Positions 45,092-57,395 of a DNA stretch of 64,000 nt are shown here, in pieces (position 1 is the first letter of the stretch; each line of letters starts with the position of its first letter). Made by a program: the position numbers and the translations under genes. This DNA is from Parietaria judaica (taxonomy: Eukaryota; Streptophyta; Magnoliopsida; Rosales; Urticaceae), in contig OX940861.1 of the NCBI GenBank assembly GCA_954871525.1, positions 6,990,842-7,054,841 on the forward strand. The letters are read 5' to 3'. The notes beneath the pieces are model-generated. The model ran no database searches and had not been told where the DNA came from. It was given only the letters and a program-made list of their open reading frames with translations.

Positions 45092-47636
45092 ATGGCGATC
45101 ATGATGAGAGTCCTTTGTTTGGAGTTTGTGCTGTGCTTGATTGTGGTTTTGGGGAACAACAGAAGGACATGTTTGGCAGAGAAGGTTGCTCAAACTCATG
45201 ACGTCATCAAAGTCAGCTCTCTCCTCCCTTCAAATACTTGCACACCTCTCACTCAAGGTTAGGCTTGTTCAAACTTTTGGGTAATTTACAGTTACGCCCC
45301 TTAATTATTTGTTTTATGACGAATTCTGTTTCGGTCGAATTTTGAATCATGATCATGCTATTATTTTGGGGTAACATTGATATTGTACATGATAATTGAT
45401 TTAAGTTTTGCAGTTATGCCCTCTGAACTTGTTGAAATCATGATAATTTTCACAATGTTAGGCTAATTGTCATGTAAAGTAACAATTTTATCACTATAAC
45501 AGTGAGGGAGAAATTGGTACATTTTACAAATTTAGAGAGAAAACTGCTAATAGAAGTTCTAAGAAGGGAATGTGATTACCAAATATGAAGTAGCAGTTTT
45601 GACCATTTAAGTAATTAAAAAGGTATTTTAAAATCGGACTAGCCTAGTTCCCGGTTTTAAAAAAGCTGAGTTTTTTTTAAAAGAAAACTTCATAAAATAT
45701 CCTCAAATACACCACAAATTCTAAAATTATCCCCCAAGTTTTCATAATTCCCAGAACATCCTTTTCAAATTTCATGTACCAAAATACCCCTGCATAATAG
45801 ACAACCGCGTCCTAAAAAACGGATATATCGCGTCCTGAAAAATAGACATATCGTGTTCTGAAAAATGGATAAGTTAGGGGTATTTTGGTAACATGAAATT
45901 TGAAAAGGATGTTTTGAGAATTATGAAAACTTGGGGGATAATTTTAGAATTTGTGGTGTATTGGGGATATTTTATGAAATTTCGCTTTTGAAACCGGGAC
46001 AGAGGCTGGGCCCTGTTTTTGAGGGCCTGAAAAAAAGGACCGGACTGTAAAAGGCCAAAACCCCAATACCCGATCCCTGTTTCACCCTGCGTGTTTTTCA
46101 GTTGGCCATCCAAAAGAGGCGTCGCTAAAGCTGGTGCACAAACACGGGCCATGCTCTCATCTGAGCAAGCCACACTCGTTCACCTCCCCATGGTCCGATC
46201 ATCTCAACTCCCTACTCGAGCAGGACCAGAGCCGAGTCAAGTCGATCCAGTCCCGGCTGCGTTTCAGCAAAAAATCTGGCCGGAAGCACACCGACGCGGT
46301 TATTGGGGCCCACTCGGGTGAAGAACTTGGGACCGGGAACTACATTGTCACTGTGGGCTTAGGGACTCCAGAGAAGCAGCTGTCTCTGATATTTGACACC
46401 GGGAGCTCGCTGACGTGGACGCAGTGTCAACCGTGCGCAAGACGCTGCTACAGACAGAAGGAGCCGATTTTCCAGCCGTCTCAGTCGTCTTCGTTTCACA
46501 CCGTACCCTGCGACTCTGATCTCTGCGCCCAGCTCGAGTCCACCACAGGTTAGTGTTGGGTTGATTTTTTTTTTTTAATCGTTCTTTATCCAGTTTTTTT
46601 GGATCGATCTGTAATGACAAAAAATTGGCTCTCGAAACGGGAGGTTACGGAGCCCAATCGGCTATCTCCCTTCTTGTAGGAGAGACTAGTTATTTGTGGA
46701 TTACAGTCTTATAGGCCAACCAGACCCGACGAACTTACACCGTAAACATAATTAACTAAACGCTACTATAAACCTTAACTTGCTCTGTACGTTAATATCA
46801 AATATACTGCAGGCAACTCAGGTTGTGTGAAATCCTTGTGCGCGTACGGAACCCGATACGGTGATGGCTCGTTCTCTGCTGGCTACCTTGTCAGAGAGAA
46901 ACTGATGTTAACGCCTAATGATGTCTTCGATGGCGTCGTCATCGGCTGCGGCCAGAACAATCAAGGCCTTTTTGGCGGCACTGCCGGGCTGCTCGGCCTT
47001 GGCCGTGCCCCCCTTTCCATCGTCGCCCAGACAGCCGGCATCTATAGCGACCGCTTCTCTTACTGTATCCCGTCCTCACCAAGCTCAGATGGATTCCTCG
47101 CCTTTGGATACCGCCGGTCCCGATCCCGTGTCAAGTACACGCCGCTCTCGAGTTTGACCGAGGGCACACAGTTCTACGGCATCGAGATGACTGGGATCAA
47201 CGTCGCCGGGACCACACTCCCTGTCCCAAGGTCGGTGTTCGCGTCGACGGGCACAATCATTGACTCCGGCACGGTCGTCACGCGGCTGCCGCCGGCAGCC
47301 TACAGCATGATGCGGAAGGAGATCCGCCGCGTGATGTCGGAGTACCCTGCGACGCGTAGATACTCGCTGCTCGACACGTGTTACGACTTCAGCGGGCTCG
47401 ACGTGGTGAAGGTGCCGACGATCACGTTCTTGTTCGAAGGCGGGGTCGAGGTGAAGTCTGACGTCTCTGGGGTGTTGCTCTCGGTGGGCGGCGGGCGGTT
47501 CTGCTTCGCGTTTATGGGCAACACCGACGACGAGGCCGTGGGGATCTTCGGGAATATGCAGCATAAGACGTGGGAGGTCGTTCACGACAACGAGGGGAGA
47601 GGGAGGGTCGGCTTTGGCGCTTCGGCTTGCTCTTAA
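45092..47636 (+). CDS. Nepenthesin-type secreted aspartic protease, tandem copy 1
   Basis: Three exons, 45092-45257, 46102-46548 and 46813-47636, both introns in phase 1, encode 478 aa. The first Met that gives a signal peptide is at 45092; a longer frame starts at a CTG-type codon and is ignored. After the prosegment (LKLVHKHGPCS), catalytic Asp residues are D154 (FDTGSSLTW) and D355 (IIDSGTVVTRLP). The cysteine-rich insertion typical of nepenthesin-like enzymes follows the first site (QCQPCARRCYRQKEPIF). The relatives I recall are Arabidopsis At5g10760 (AED1, apoplastic, induced in immunity) and At5g10770. Intron 1 contains a MITE. A sister gene with the same exon phases lies 6.4 kb downstream. 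Confidence 0.92.
45650..45996. mobile_element. Palindromic MITE in intron 1 of aspartic protease 1
   Basis: The left arm (about 45685-45795, 'aaattctaaaattatccccc' and neighbours) is the reverse complement of the right arm (about 45872-45985), extended outward by 'tcccggttttaaaa' against 'tttgaaaccggga'. The loop holds three tandem 23-bp units built on 'cgcgtcctgaaaaat' (about 45806-45872). No coding capacity. Confidence 0.7.
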
Positions 47637-47940
47637 AACCATAGTTAAGGAAGAACTCTTCTCGTAGTATAGTTTTCTGTCAAAATAACGAGACATGTCG
47701 TCTTCTCAGAAATAAGCAGTGCATGTTTGTTTGTTTGATCTTAGATTAGCCACCGTCGTTTGTGACGACGGTACATGCATAATGCATTATATATATAGTT
47801 ATATATGTGTGTGTATCTTTATACTCTGTAGTATCCATTTTCATATCAAAAGTTATTATCTTTATTTTCTGTTATTATTAAGTTGAATGTTGGTTCTCTA
47901 GATTGACCAAAATACAACTAATAACATAAAATATATCACG
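47637..47940. other. 3' flank of aspartic protease 1
   Basis: AT-rich 3' UTR-like sequence with short TA/TG runs. No gene seen. Confidence 0.45.
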
Positions 47941-48335
47941 TACCCAAACTCACCCGGCCAATGTACTCAATGTTTTACCGATTGCGATCTATGTGCCCAA
48001 TGTTTATTTTTGCTGGCTAATGTACCTTAACTCGCTTCCGTTAGATATTTTCGTGCGCCCCGTCATGTTACCGTCAACTCACGCCACATATTTGCCACCT
48101 AAGTTGTCGTGTCGTCACCCAAAATTAAGTGAGGCCAATGTACCCAATGTTTTACCGATTGCGATTTATGTGTCCAATGTTTATTTTAACTGGCTAATAA
48201 ACACGACGGTCACATGACGGGGCGCACGAAAATATCTAACGGAAGCGAGTTTGGGCACATTAGCTAGCAAAAACAAACATTGGGCACATAGATCGCAATC
48301 GGTAAAACATTGGGTACATTGGCCGCAGTTTACCC
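47941..48335. mobile_element. Second member of the palindromic Mutator-like family
   Basis: The right terminus, read in complement, starts GGGTAAACTGCGGCCAATGT, the same as the element at 13539, and 'ccgttagatattttcgtg' is also shared. The left arm is intact from 'cggccaatgta' but its outermost bases are altered. An extra direct copy of the 'ggccaatgtacccaatg' block lies near 48133, so the unit looks rearranged. No clean target duplication. Confidence 0.7.
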
Positions 48336-48518
48336 TTTATACATTACGTGATAAATACTCATATCCGATAAAATAAAAACGTATTTCTCACGTGAAACTT
48401 GAGTATAATTAAATTCGCATATTAGTACATATGTAACGTTGTTTCTGCTTTTAAAAGATCAAAACTACGAGCATAAAACTAATCAATACATGATAGTTTT
48501 ATGCTCATTATAGATAAT

Positions 48519-49357
48519 TGTTAAGGTCGGATCCGGTCGAATCCATCCTCAACCACGCACGGATCTAATTTGAGAAGGGGCAGGCGACGTCGGATTCCAA
48601 GGGATGTCGAAGAACGACGAGAAGGACCGACGAGAAGAATCAAGGGACGACGATGGGTCGCAAGGTCGAAGATCGACGAGAGAAGACAACGATGACGACG
48701 GTCGCGAGGTCGAGGGTTAACGAGGGAAGACGACGATGACGACGGTCGCGAGGTCGAGGGTCGACGAGGGAAGACGACGATGACGACGGTCGCAAGGTCG
48801 AAATTCGACGAGAGAAGTCGACGATGACGACGATCGCGAGATCGAAGGTCGACGAGAGGAGGTGGCGACGACGACGGATTATAAGTTCGATGAGAGAAAG
48901 GTTAGAGCCTCACAGAAAGAAGGGAAATGCCGAGAATCGACGAGAAGCATCGGCAGCGGGGCATGCAGCGCCGAATGACAACTAACGTGATGTGCATTTA
49001 ATAAAGCCCATGCCGATCCCACCTACCCAGCGTGGTCAACCACCCTGAAAAGATGCAGAGCATGGGCTAACCATGCTTTCCTCAAATCACTCTTAGGGAA
49101 ACTAAGTGATTGGATGCGACAATGGGCGAGAAAGACATGGGAAGGCAAATGTAAGCTCTATAAAAGGCAAGTTAAACCTTATTTGTAAGGGGTTCGAAAG
49201 GAGAGAAACCTATGTAATCAAAAGATATCAATATACAAGCTCCATTTCCAACATATTGGCTTCATCTTTTGAGTGTTCTGAAAAACCGAACCTCTTTCTT
49301 TAAAAACAATGGATTAATAACCTTGTGACCGTTGAGTGTGTAAAAACGCCCTCAACA
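48519..49357 (+). mobile_element. Solo LTR with 5-bp target duplication and an internal minisatellite
   Basis: It starts TGTTAAGGTCGG and ends CCCTCAACA; ATAAT flanks it at 48514-48518 and 49358-49362. A TATA box (ctataaaagg, near 49158) is followed by leader-like sequence. There is no coding region or second LTR. The U3 part contains a GC-rich minisatellite (48620-48870). Confidence 0.8.
48620..48870. repeat. ~45-bp minisatellite, about five copies
   Basis: Units contain 'gacgatgacgacggtcgc' followed by 'gaggtcgagggtcgacgag' with small variations. They are much richer in CG dinucleotides than the surroundings. Confidence 0.85.
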
Positions 49358-49362
49358 ATAAT

Positions 49363-49971
49363 AACCTAATAAAAGACGCACATTCGAACATACATATATG
49401 TAGAAGCAGAATATATAAATATATTAAGTTTTTTTATTATTATTTAAATTAGGGTTCACGATAGGAAAACTACAAACAAAAGCTTGATCTATCACTTTCG
49501 TATGCTTAAGTAATTAATGAATTATAGTTAAGGATTATGAATATTAGAAATTGTTTCAAACGTTATGTATGCGGAAGAAGAAAAAAAAGTAAGAGTGATA
49601 TTTTTAGACTAAAGTGGCTTGTAGTGAAGAAGAAAAAAAGGCATCAATTAACGCACGCAATATAAGGCATCTAGATTATTAGTATGAATGCTAAGAAAAG
49701 TTGCGCATTGTTTTGGTGGACCCTCAAATCAGAAACTCCATTACGCATTACACATACATAAGCAACGAATTTGCACACAGAAAATGAAAATCATCTTGGA
49801 AAAAAACACTGATCGAAAAATACGCTACAGAAAAAAAAATGTATATATTAGGTTAATTAACTCGTATAATTCTCATTACGAAAATCCCTAATTCAATATG
49901 TCCAACAAATTCTTCTGTTTTCAGGCAGGATCCGTGAAATATCAAATAAATTAATATCTCGCCGTAAGGTT
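49363..49971. other. Intergenic, AT-rich, no gene seen
   Basis: No element ends, coding frame or RNA gene recognised. Confidence 0.45.
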
Positions 49972-50468
49972 AGGGGTGTTAATTCATGTTTCGTGTTGTA
50001 TTATTGTCCTTTTTTTTTTTATAGTTATTTTAGGTAGACCCAGACCCGCATTATAATTTACCAATCGTGTTAGAGGATGAAACTCAAACCCGCGCCATTT
50101 ACAAACTGTGTTTATCGTGTCGACCATTTAACTGATTCAAGTATTTTTAAATGATAAATTAATTCACATTAGACTCATTAACTTAATTTATTTAATTAGA
50201 TTTCCCAAAAATTTATCATTAATTAATAATTTTTTATATTCATCAATTGAACAACGCAATAATCAAAGAAAAACTTAAATTTCATATACAATAAGTATTA
50301 AAACATTTATTAATCTATATAAAATGTCCAATGTATAAAATAAAACTTTTTTGTTTCTTAATCGTGTCTTATTCGATCCCACCCTGTTATCGTGTTCGTG
50401 TCGTATATATTCACACATTATTTAATCGTGTTAATCGTGTTCGACACAGTTAGAACTAAAATAATGTA

Positions 50469-51109
50469 CAGTAGAACCTCTATAAATTAATACTATTGGG
50501 ACCGGTAAAAAATATTATTTTATCGGATCATTAATTAACATATATATTAATAATTTATTAATTTATAGATTAATGAAGAAAAAAATTATTAATCAACTAT
50601 AAAATATATAAACATTTTTACTAGCAAACAAACGTTTCAATTTATTATATTGAGAATATTAAATTAGAGCCCGTTTCAGGGAATGATGCAATTGAAGCAG
50701 CGATCACTCTCAACAATTTTTTGCTTCAACATGAGAATACGACACCCGACCGTCTTACTGCTCTTCGGAAGCTTAGAGATTAAGTTCAAGAAAATATCAA
50801 TTTCAAGAATAATCAAATTACTATAGAATCATATTTTAAGAAGACTACATGATTAGTGATGTAATGTTATCTTTTTTATTTAGTGTAATCTCATAGTTAT
50901 TTATGTTATAAATTTTTTATGTAATTTTTTTATATTGAATTATTAATTTATATATCACTTGGGACCTATATACTTTCTAAAAAAATTATTATCTTATAAA
51001 TTTAGCGAATTATTAATTTAGCTAGTTAGGCCTGAGTCGGGACCGGACAAAAATATTATTTAATCGGGACTATTAATTTGTTGAGTATTAATTTATAGAG
51101 GTTCTACTG
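50469..51109 (+). mobile_element. Pogo-like (Emigrant/Lemi1-type) element with TA target duplication
   Basis: The terminal inverted repeats CAGTAGAACCTCTATAAATT and their exact complement at the right end are flanked by TA on both sides (50467-50468, 51110-51111). The sequence is close to the TIR I recall for the Arabidopsis MITE Emigrant and its parent Lemi1. Unlike a MITE, this 641-bp copy keeps the 3' end of a transposase gene, so it is an internal-deletion derivative. Confidence 0.88.
50664..50852 (+). pseudogene. Pogo-like transposase C-terminal remnant
   Basis: A 62-codon frame reads through SGNDAIEAAITLNNFLLQ, DRLTALRKLRD, then an in-frame TAA at 50781, and continues NFKNNQITIESYFKK to a final TGA. 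The C-terminal 'QITIxSYFKK' form is what I recall from Tigger/pogo transposases of plants. The catalytic DDD domain is absent. Confidence 0.65.
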
Positions 51110-51180
51110 TATAATCAACTCAAACTCACTTATATCGTGTCTTTACCGTGTCGTGTTTCATTACGAAACCGAGCCAAGAA

Positions 51181-53946
51181 ACAAAATAGCGCGAAACTTG
51201 GTAGCAAATCCTGAGTAAATGCTTGAAATATCTTTGTTATTGATTGCGATCTTTACATTGGAAAAGTGACGTATAAGTTTTTGGTGTGATGTCACACGCA
51301 TGGAGTAATTCGAGTATTTTTCTTCTTCATTGTCCACTTTGAGTGCTGAAACACCGTACTCTTAGTGGGAAGTGGGCAAAAAGTAAAGTGGGATATCTAG
51401 AAACAAAAGCGAAGACCCTTTTTTTCCTACAAACCACGATGACTTGTTGAAAATTGTAATGCTTTTAAGCAGTTGAGACATCAAGATCTCTCGTTATAAT
51501 CAAAACATAAATCAGATGATTGGATTCCAGCTTTCTTTACCCATGCACTTCAACCTTTGTCTAACTCAAGAGTTTGTGATCCCAATTTGTTTTTTAACAT
51601 CGTAGTTATTTTTCATGTTTTTACTAATTCTTTCGCTATTACTGTAACACTTTATTGCCAGTGCGACTGATTTTATAAAGCCATCAAATTATTGTTATTA
51701 TTATTATTGAGAAATGAGACCCCACGATTAGATTAGACATTCCAATAATATTGAAAAGCAAATCATGGTAATGGAATTATAATTATTAGATCACCACTTG
51801 CATCATGCTATTGGAGTAAGATTTTTGTAAATATATGGACCATACAATATTACTGCATTCATATTTCCCTTTCGAAGGAAACTAAAAAGACCAATTGCAT
51901 ATTCCAAATTGTCATTTTCTTGTAGCTAAGAGCACGATAGATCACGGACATGCATCACATTCATTCGAACGTAGAAGTTGAAAGGGAAACAAACATAAAT
52001 TATATTTATCAGCTTAGAGGAAATATCAACACACATAGGCATGCAAGTTTTCATTGTCAATAGTACTCCATTATAACATGCAATGATCATATTATCATTT
52101 AAGTAACGTAATCACAACGCTAATCAAGGAGACAACTATCTCTATATATATGCCATAGCTAAAAATTTCATTTTAAGCGTAGCACAAAATATATCTTGAC
52201 CGATTTTTTTTCCTTTCAAATACGTAATAAGAAAAATCATAAGCAACTATCAAAAATATAAATAGATAATATTATTTTCGGAAAGATAGTAGAAACATTT
52301 ATCGAGTCAAGTATGGGGGAGAGAATGAGAAGAGTCAAATCAATCCTGATTTTTTTTTTTAAGTGAGCGTATGCACGTGCACTTACTGATGTTTATATAA
52401 CTCCGCCAAATATTAATATGTTTAAACACTATATTCCCACACTCTAGTAAGTACTCTAGTCACCGACTACTTCCCCACCAATGCACCATGACCAACCCCA
52501 CTATGTACATTTACAATTTAGATATACTTTAATATAAATCTATATACATTTTAACACATAATAAGGTGAGAGAAATTCAATACTCTAGACTTCTAGTACT
52601 TATAGAGGAAGTATATATAGTGAGATACAAATTAATTACTATAAAAAATTATTTTTTTCATCAATAGTTAATTTTTGGAATACTAATGTAAATCCAAAAG
52701 ATGAGTGAGTGGCAGACTCCGCAAGTCACGAGTGGGGTGGACCAAGCAGCATCACGCCACAAAACTAGTGGTGCATTGCTTCTCAATCAACACATGACTT
52801 TCTTCCAGGGGAAGGCTCACTCTAGTCTCGACACGTTGCATGTTTTTTGTTTTGATCTCTCTTGTTATTTGTAATTGAATTATTGTTGTGTCGAGAGAAA
52901 AATAGACTTCTTCTCTGCATTATTGCATACATAATTTCTTGGAAAATATCAATCACATGTTGCTTTGAAGCCTTAAAATAATTGATTTAACGTACGTCGT
53001 GTTCTTGGGGCTAATAGTTAGTATTTACAATTTAATTGAATAGTTATTTAGTCTGATCTTAAGACAAGTACACTACTTAAGAGTTAGAAAGTAGAAACTA
53101 GCTGTGTCTTTTTCACAACTCTACTTGTTCCTTTTGAGTCAACTAATTCTCACTATGTTTAGATTAATTAGTCATTATGATATATTACATTTTACACTCT
53201 GTAAAAAGTTACGTATCTCAATTATAATCGGGAGTGATAAATATACGTGACAAAAACGTTTACTTATTAAAGTCTAATAATATATAGTATATAGATATAA
53301 CATATATATATACAATCTTTTTCTTCTTCTTCTTCTAATGCTTAGGACTGAAATTATATCATCAATTTAGCATTAGTGAGCATTAATTTGTCGTCATGGC
53401 GGTCTTATATATAAACGTTTGATAAATAGATACCTCAACCAACATTTAAGCCATATAACTATTCAATTATACTCCTAACTTTATGACCCATTAATCATTT
53501 CATTAATACTCAAAACAATCTCTGATTAGTTATTAAAATCAATCTTTTGGTCAAACCAACGCACTCAGCTTTAGTGCTCATTTGAGTCTTATACGCTGTC
53601 CAGACGGGTGAGCGCGGAGTGCCCGCCCACGACCCATTTGGCCATCACTTACTGCGGGTTGGGCTGCGTTTGCGTCCAAAAACATGCCCACCTAATTTTT
53701 TTATTATTATTTCATTTAAATACAATTTATATTAAAAAAAAGAGAGCATGTTGGCCGTTCTTAGATTGACAGGCGACTTTTTTACTCCCAGGAAGCGACG
53801 CGGGTGGGGCAACCCGGGTTGCCCACAAAGCACCAAAATGCTCGGGATATTATTTATTTGAAAGAAATGATTAAAGGTGAAAACCCCTTTTCCAATAACG
53901 AGTGACGTGTAAGAAGTGGTTCTCAATATTATTCATGCTGTGTGAG
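51181..53946. other. Long intergenic region upstream of aspartic protease 2, no gene seen
   Basis: AT-rich throughout, with no frame above background. A G/C-richer patch at 53595-53690 ('gagcgcggagtgcccgcccac') and a short (CTT)n run near 53320 stand out, but neither fits a known feature. Confidence 0.45.
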
Positions 53947-53954
53947 TATATAAA
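53947..53954 (+). promoter_or_regulatory. TATA box of aspartic protease 2
   Basis: TATATAAA, 41 bp before the ATG at 53995, which implies a leader of only about 10-20 nt, as short as that of copy 1. Confidence 0.55.
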
Positions 53955-53994
53955 GCAAAGATGTGAGCTTGGAAGTGACCAGTAATCTCCTAAT

Positions 53995-54364
53995 ATGGCT
54001 CATCCCAACAAGCCCTTCTCCTTCTTCTTCCTCTCTTCTCTGTGTTGCCTTGTATTTGCCTGCGCTCACTTGCATATTGGCCTTGCTATCTCGCAAGACG
54101 AACACGCATTCACTCTCCGGCTCGCTTCTCTATTGCCGGCTTCAACTTGCACCTACTCCTCAGGTTCTCTCTCTGTATATATACATATATGCACGTATCT
54201 ATGTATTAGGCACAGTGTCGGAACCAGACTTCGAATACAAATCCAAAACAAACATGGTTAAATTGGTTATCAAGTTATTATTATAGAAATCATGTACATG
54301 TGTATGTATCTATGTGACGGAGCATCGTCTTGCTGAGTTGCTTTATAACAATATATATAGCGCG

Positions 54365-54401
<37 letters not shown>

Positions 54402-57395
54402 CCATGTTGCATCATGTGCTTAATCTTCATATATTATGATTCATGATTACGTATTATAAATGTATTTATATGGTTTAATTCGATTGGAAATGAAAATTTA
54501 ATCTCCTTAAACATTTAGGTAATTAATTAGTTTAATTAATGTGTACGTACTTGGTAAAAGTTACTCTTAATATCAATATTACTCCACTTGAAATTACTTC
54601 ATGTGGCTGCTGTGCTGTCACTAACAAAAAGGTCAGGCTACATCTCTATTTTAATTATATATAAATAAATAAAATGTAAAGTTAATAAGAGGACATGAAT
54701 TTTAATTTTTTTATTTATTTATTCGAATATAAAATAAAATTGGATATATGGAAGGTGCCAATTGGTGTGGGTCCTATGTTACATTCTCTGAATTTCGTCG
54801 ATCATTATAATACTTAGTTTAAAATTTAAATATTGTTGCATTAGGTGTGGCATTGCTAAATGGCTGTCTTGCACACATCAATATATTTCATTACTTCTCA
54901 CTCACAATAATGGTAACTTGTACTCTATATATATTATTCTCAATTACAAATAAAAATAAATAAATAAAAAACGTACAACATATACACCAAAGTAGCACGT
55001 CATTTCATGATAAGTATTGCGTTCATACTGAACAACTTGTGGTAATTGAGCACCACAATTGAATCAATATCGTTCACTTATAAGTTATATATCTTGAGAG
55101 TACAACAAAACAATATTGATACATCAAGAGATCGTGACTAATCACGACTATAATCCTTGAATAATAAAACCAAAAAATTAATAGGAGATAGAGATAAATT
55201 AATTACGGTGACATTATTTAACGTGTAATTTATCAGAGTCACGGGTCGAGTTATCAGAGTCACATAATCAGAGGGACACAAACAGAACAAAACAAGACAA
55301 ACGATTCTCAAATTTAGGGTTTTTGGAAGGACTCTTGTCCTTGAAATATAATAAAAAATCAATCTCTTTCCTTGGTTGGTATATATATTATATATACTAT
55401 ATAGTATATACGAATTACGAACATGTCATCCTTTTTATTTTAATTAAAAAAAATATTTTTTTTAATAATAAATAATTATATCTATATATACTGTATAATT
55501 TTACATGCTAATCTTATGTCACATTTTATTTTACCATTCAGTGCCTGACAACGAGGCAGCGTTGAAAGTGGTGCACAAGCATGGCCCATGCAGCGGCCAA
55601 GACGGAATCGACCACGCCCTGATCCTCCGGCAAGACCGGTCGCGCGTGGCCGCCATCCGCGCTCGCCTGGCCGGAGGCGACTCCTCGACCACGAGCTCGC
55701 TGGACAAGAAGGCGAGCAGCGGGATCACGGTGCCGGCGAAGTCGGGGGCGGTGGTGGGGTCGGGGAACTACATCGTGACGGTGGGGCTGGGGTCACCGAA
55801 GAAGGAGCTGTCGCTGATATTCGACACGGGCAGCGATGTGACGTGGACGCAGTGCAAGCCGTGCGCCAAGTCGTGCTACTCCCAGAAGGAGCCCATCTTC
55901 GACCCCTCGGCTTCGTCGTCTTACGTAAACGTCTCTTGCACCTCTTCCGATTGCTTGTCGCTCAAGCCAGCCACAGGTACTTGCAATATGCTTTTGAATT
56001 TGAATAATTATTTTAATTCTATGCTAGTTGATAATAACTAATAAGTAATTAGGTTTTAGAAACCAGCAATAACCTTCTTCTTTTGTTATATAAGTACCAT
56101 TTTTTTTTAACTTGTCTTTTTGCCTTTAAATTTTGATCTTTAATTAGACAAGAAAATTATATATTTTTAAACTTTTTAATATCAACGCTCATATAATCTC
56201 TTAAAACCCTTTTAAAACTATATTTAGTAAGAAATTTCAATCTTTTTCTTAAAATCTATCATATAATTTTTAAATTTGAGTCGTATTTAAATTTTTTTTA
56301 CGAAAAACATTTCGGTATCTCAGTCGATTTTGCACTATGTTCATAAAATTAAATCGACACAATTTGTACTGATTTTTTAAAATCTAACAGAAACTCGATC
56401 CATATACTCATACCGCTTTTGGTATCCTTGTAATTGAGCTTGCAAACACTTTGCGGGTTTTAATACACACTGAAAATAAGAATTTTAAAAGTTAAGTGTT
56501 CCAAGTCATACTGTTTAACAAATATTAAAAAAACAGCTTCACTAAAAAAATACTCCTATCTGCAGGTGTAGCGCCCGGGTGCTCAGCGACGACGTCGACG
56601 TGCGTATACGGAATCCAGTACGGCGACCGGTCCTTCTCGGTGGGCTACTTTGCCCGCGAAACCGTCACTCTCTCCTCCTCTGAAGTCCTCACCAATGTCC
56701 TCTTCGGCTGCGGCCAGAACAACCAAGGCCTCTTTGGTGGCTCCGCCGGCCTCCTTGGCCTCGGCCGCAACAAGATCTCCTTCGTCATGCAGAGCGCCGC
56801 CAAGTACGGCCGCACCTTCTCCTACTGCCTCCCCAGCTCCTCCTCCTCCTCCGGCTTCCTCTCCTTCGGCCCTGCCAAGGCCGCCAAAGCCATCAAGTAC
56901 ACCCCGCTCGGCACGCTCTCCGCCAGTGCGTCCTTCTACGCGCTCCAGATCGACGGGATATCCGTCGGCGGACAGAAGCTCTCCGCGCCGGCCTCGCTGT
57001 TCCAGTCAGCCGGCACGATTATCGACTCCGGGACGGTGATCACACGCCTCCCACCCACTGCGTACGCGGCGCTGAAGGCGGAGTTCAAGAAGCAGATGAA
57101 GCAATACCCGGAGGCGGCGGGGCTGTCGATCCTGGACACGTGCTACGACCTGAGCGCGTACCAATCGGTGACGATACCGAAGGTGGTATTCTACTTCGGC
57201 GGCGGCACGGCGGTGAGCCTCGACGCCGCGGGGATCCTCTACGTGGTGAAGGCGTCGCAGGTGTGTTTGGCTTTCGCGGCGAACGGCGACGACGGAGACG
57301 TGGCGATTTTTGGGAACGTGCAGCAGAGGACGCTGCGAGTGGTGTACGACATCGTGCAAGGCAGGGTTGGGTTTGGCTCGGGTGGGTGTAGTTGA
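53995..57395 (+). CDS. Nepenthesin-type secreted aspartic protease, tandem copy 2
   Basis: Three exons, 53995-54163, 55542-55976 and 56566-57395, with the same phase-1 intron positions as copy 1, encode 477 aa. The hydrophobic N-terminus (FSFFFLSSLCCLVFACAHL) is a signal peptide. The prosegment VVHKHGPCS and the catalytic D151 (FDTGSDVTW) and D355 (IIDSGTVITRLP) are intact, as is the cysteine-rich insertion (QCKPCAKSCYSQKEPIF). Coding exons are markedly GC-rich against AT-rich introns; intron 1 (1,378 bp) contains a CG/TA microsatellite at about 54357-54399. Function is likely apoplastic proteolysis in defence or development; the substrate is unknown. Confidence 0.93.

Larger units (their letters stand above)
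49972..51180. mobile_element. hAT-like relic that hosts the pogo-like insertion
   Basis: The left end 'taggggtgttaattcatg' and repeated 'cgtgttcgtgtcg'-type words (50370-50450) are typical of plant non-autonomous hAT elements. After the inserted element, similar words ('atcgtgtctttaccgtgtcg') resume at 51130-51160. The right end is degraded and no 8-bp duplication was found. Confidence 0.45.

Noticed and set aside
53595..53690. GC-rich patch, possible non-coding RNA or CpG island
   Set aside because: Short, without fold-back structure or nearby TATA/termination signals I could support.
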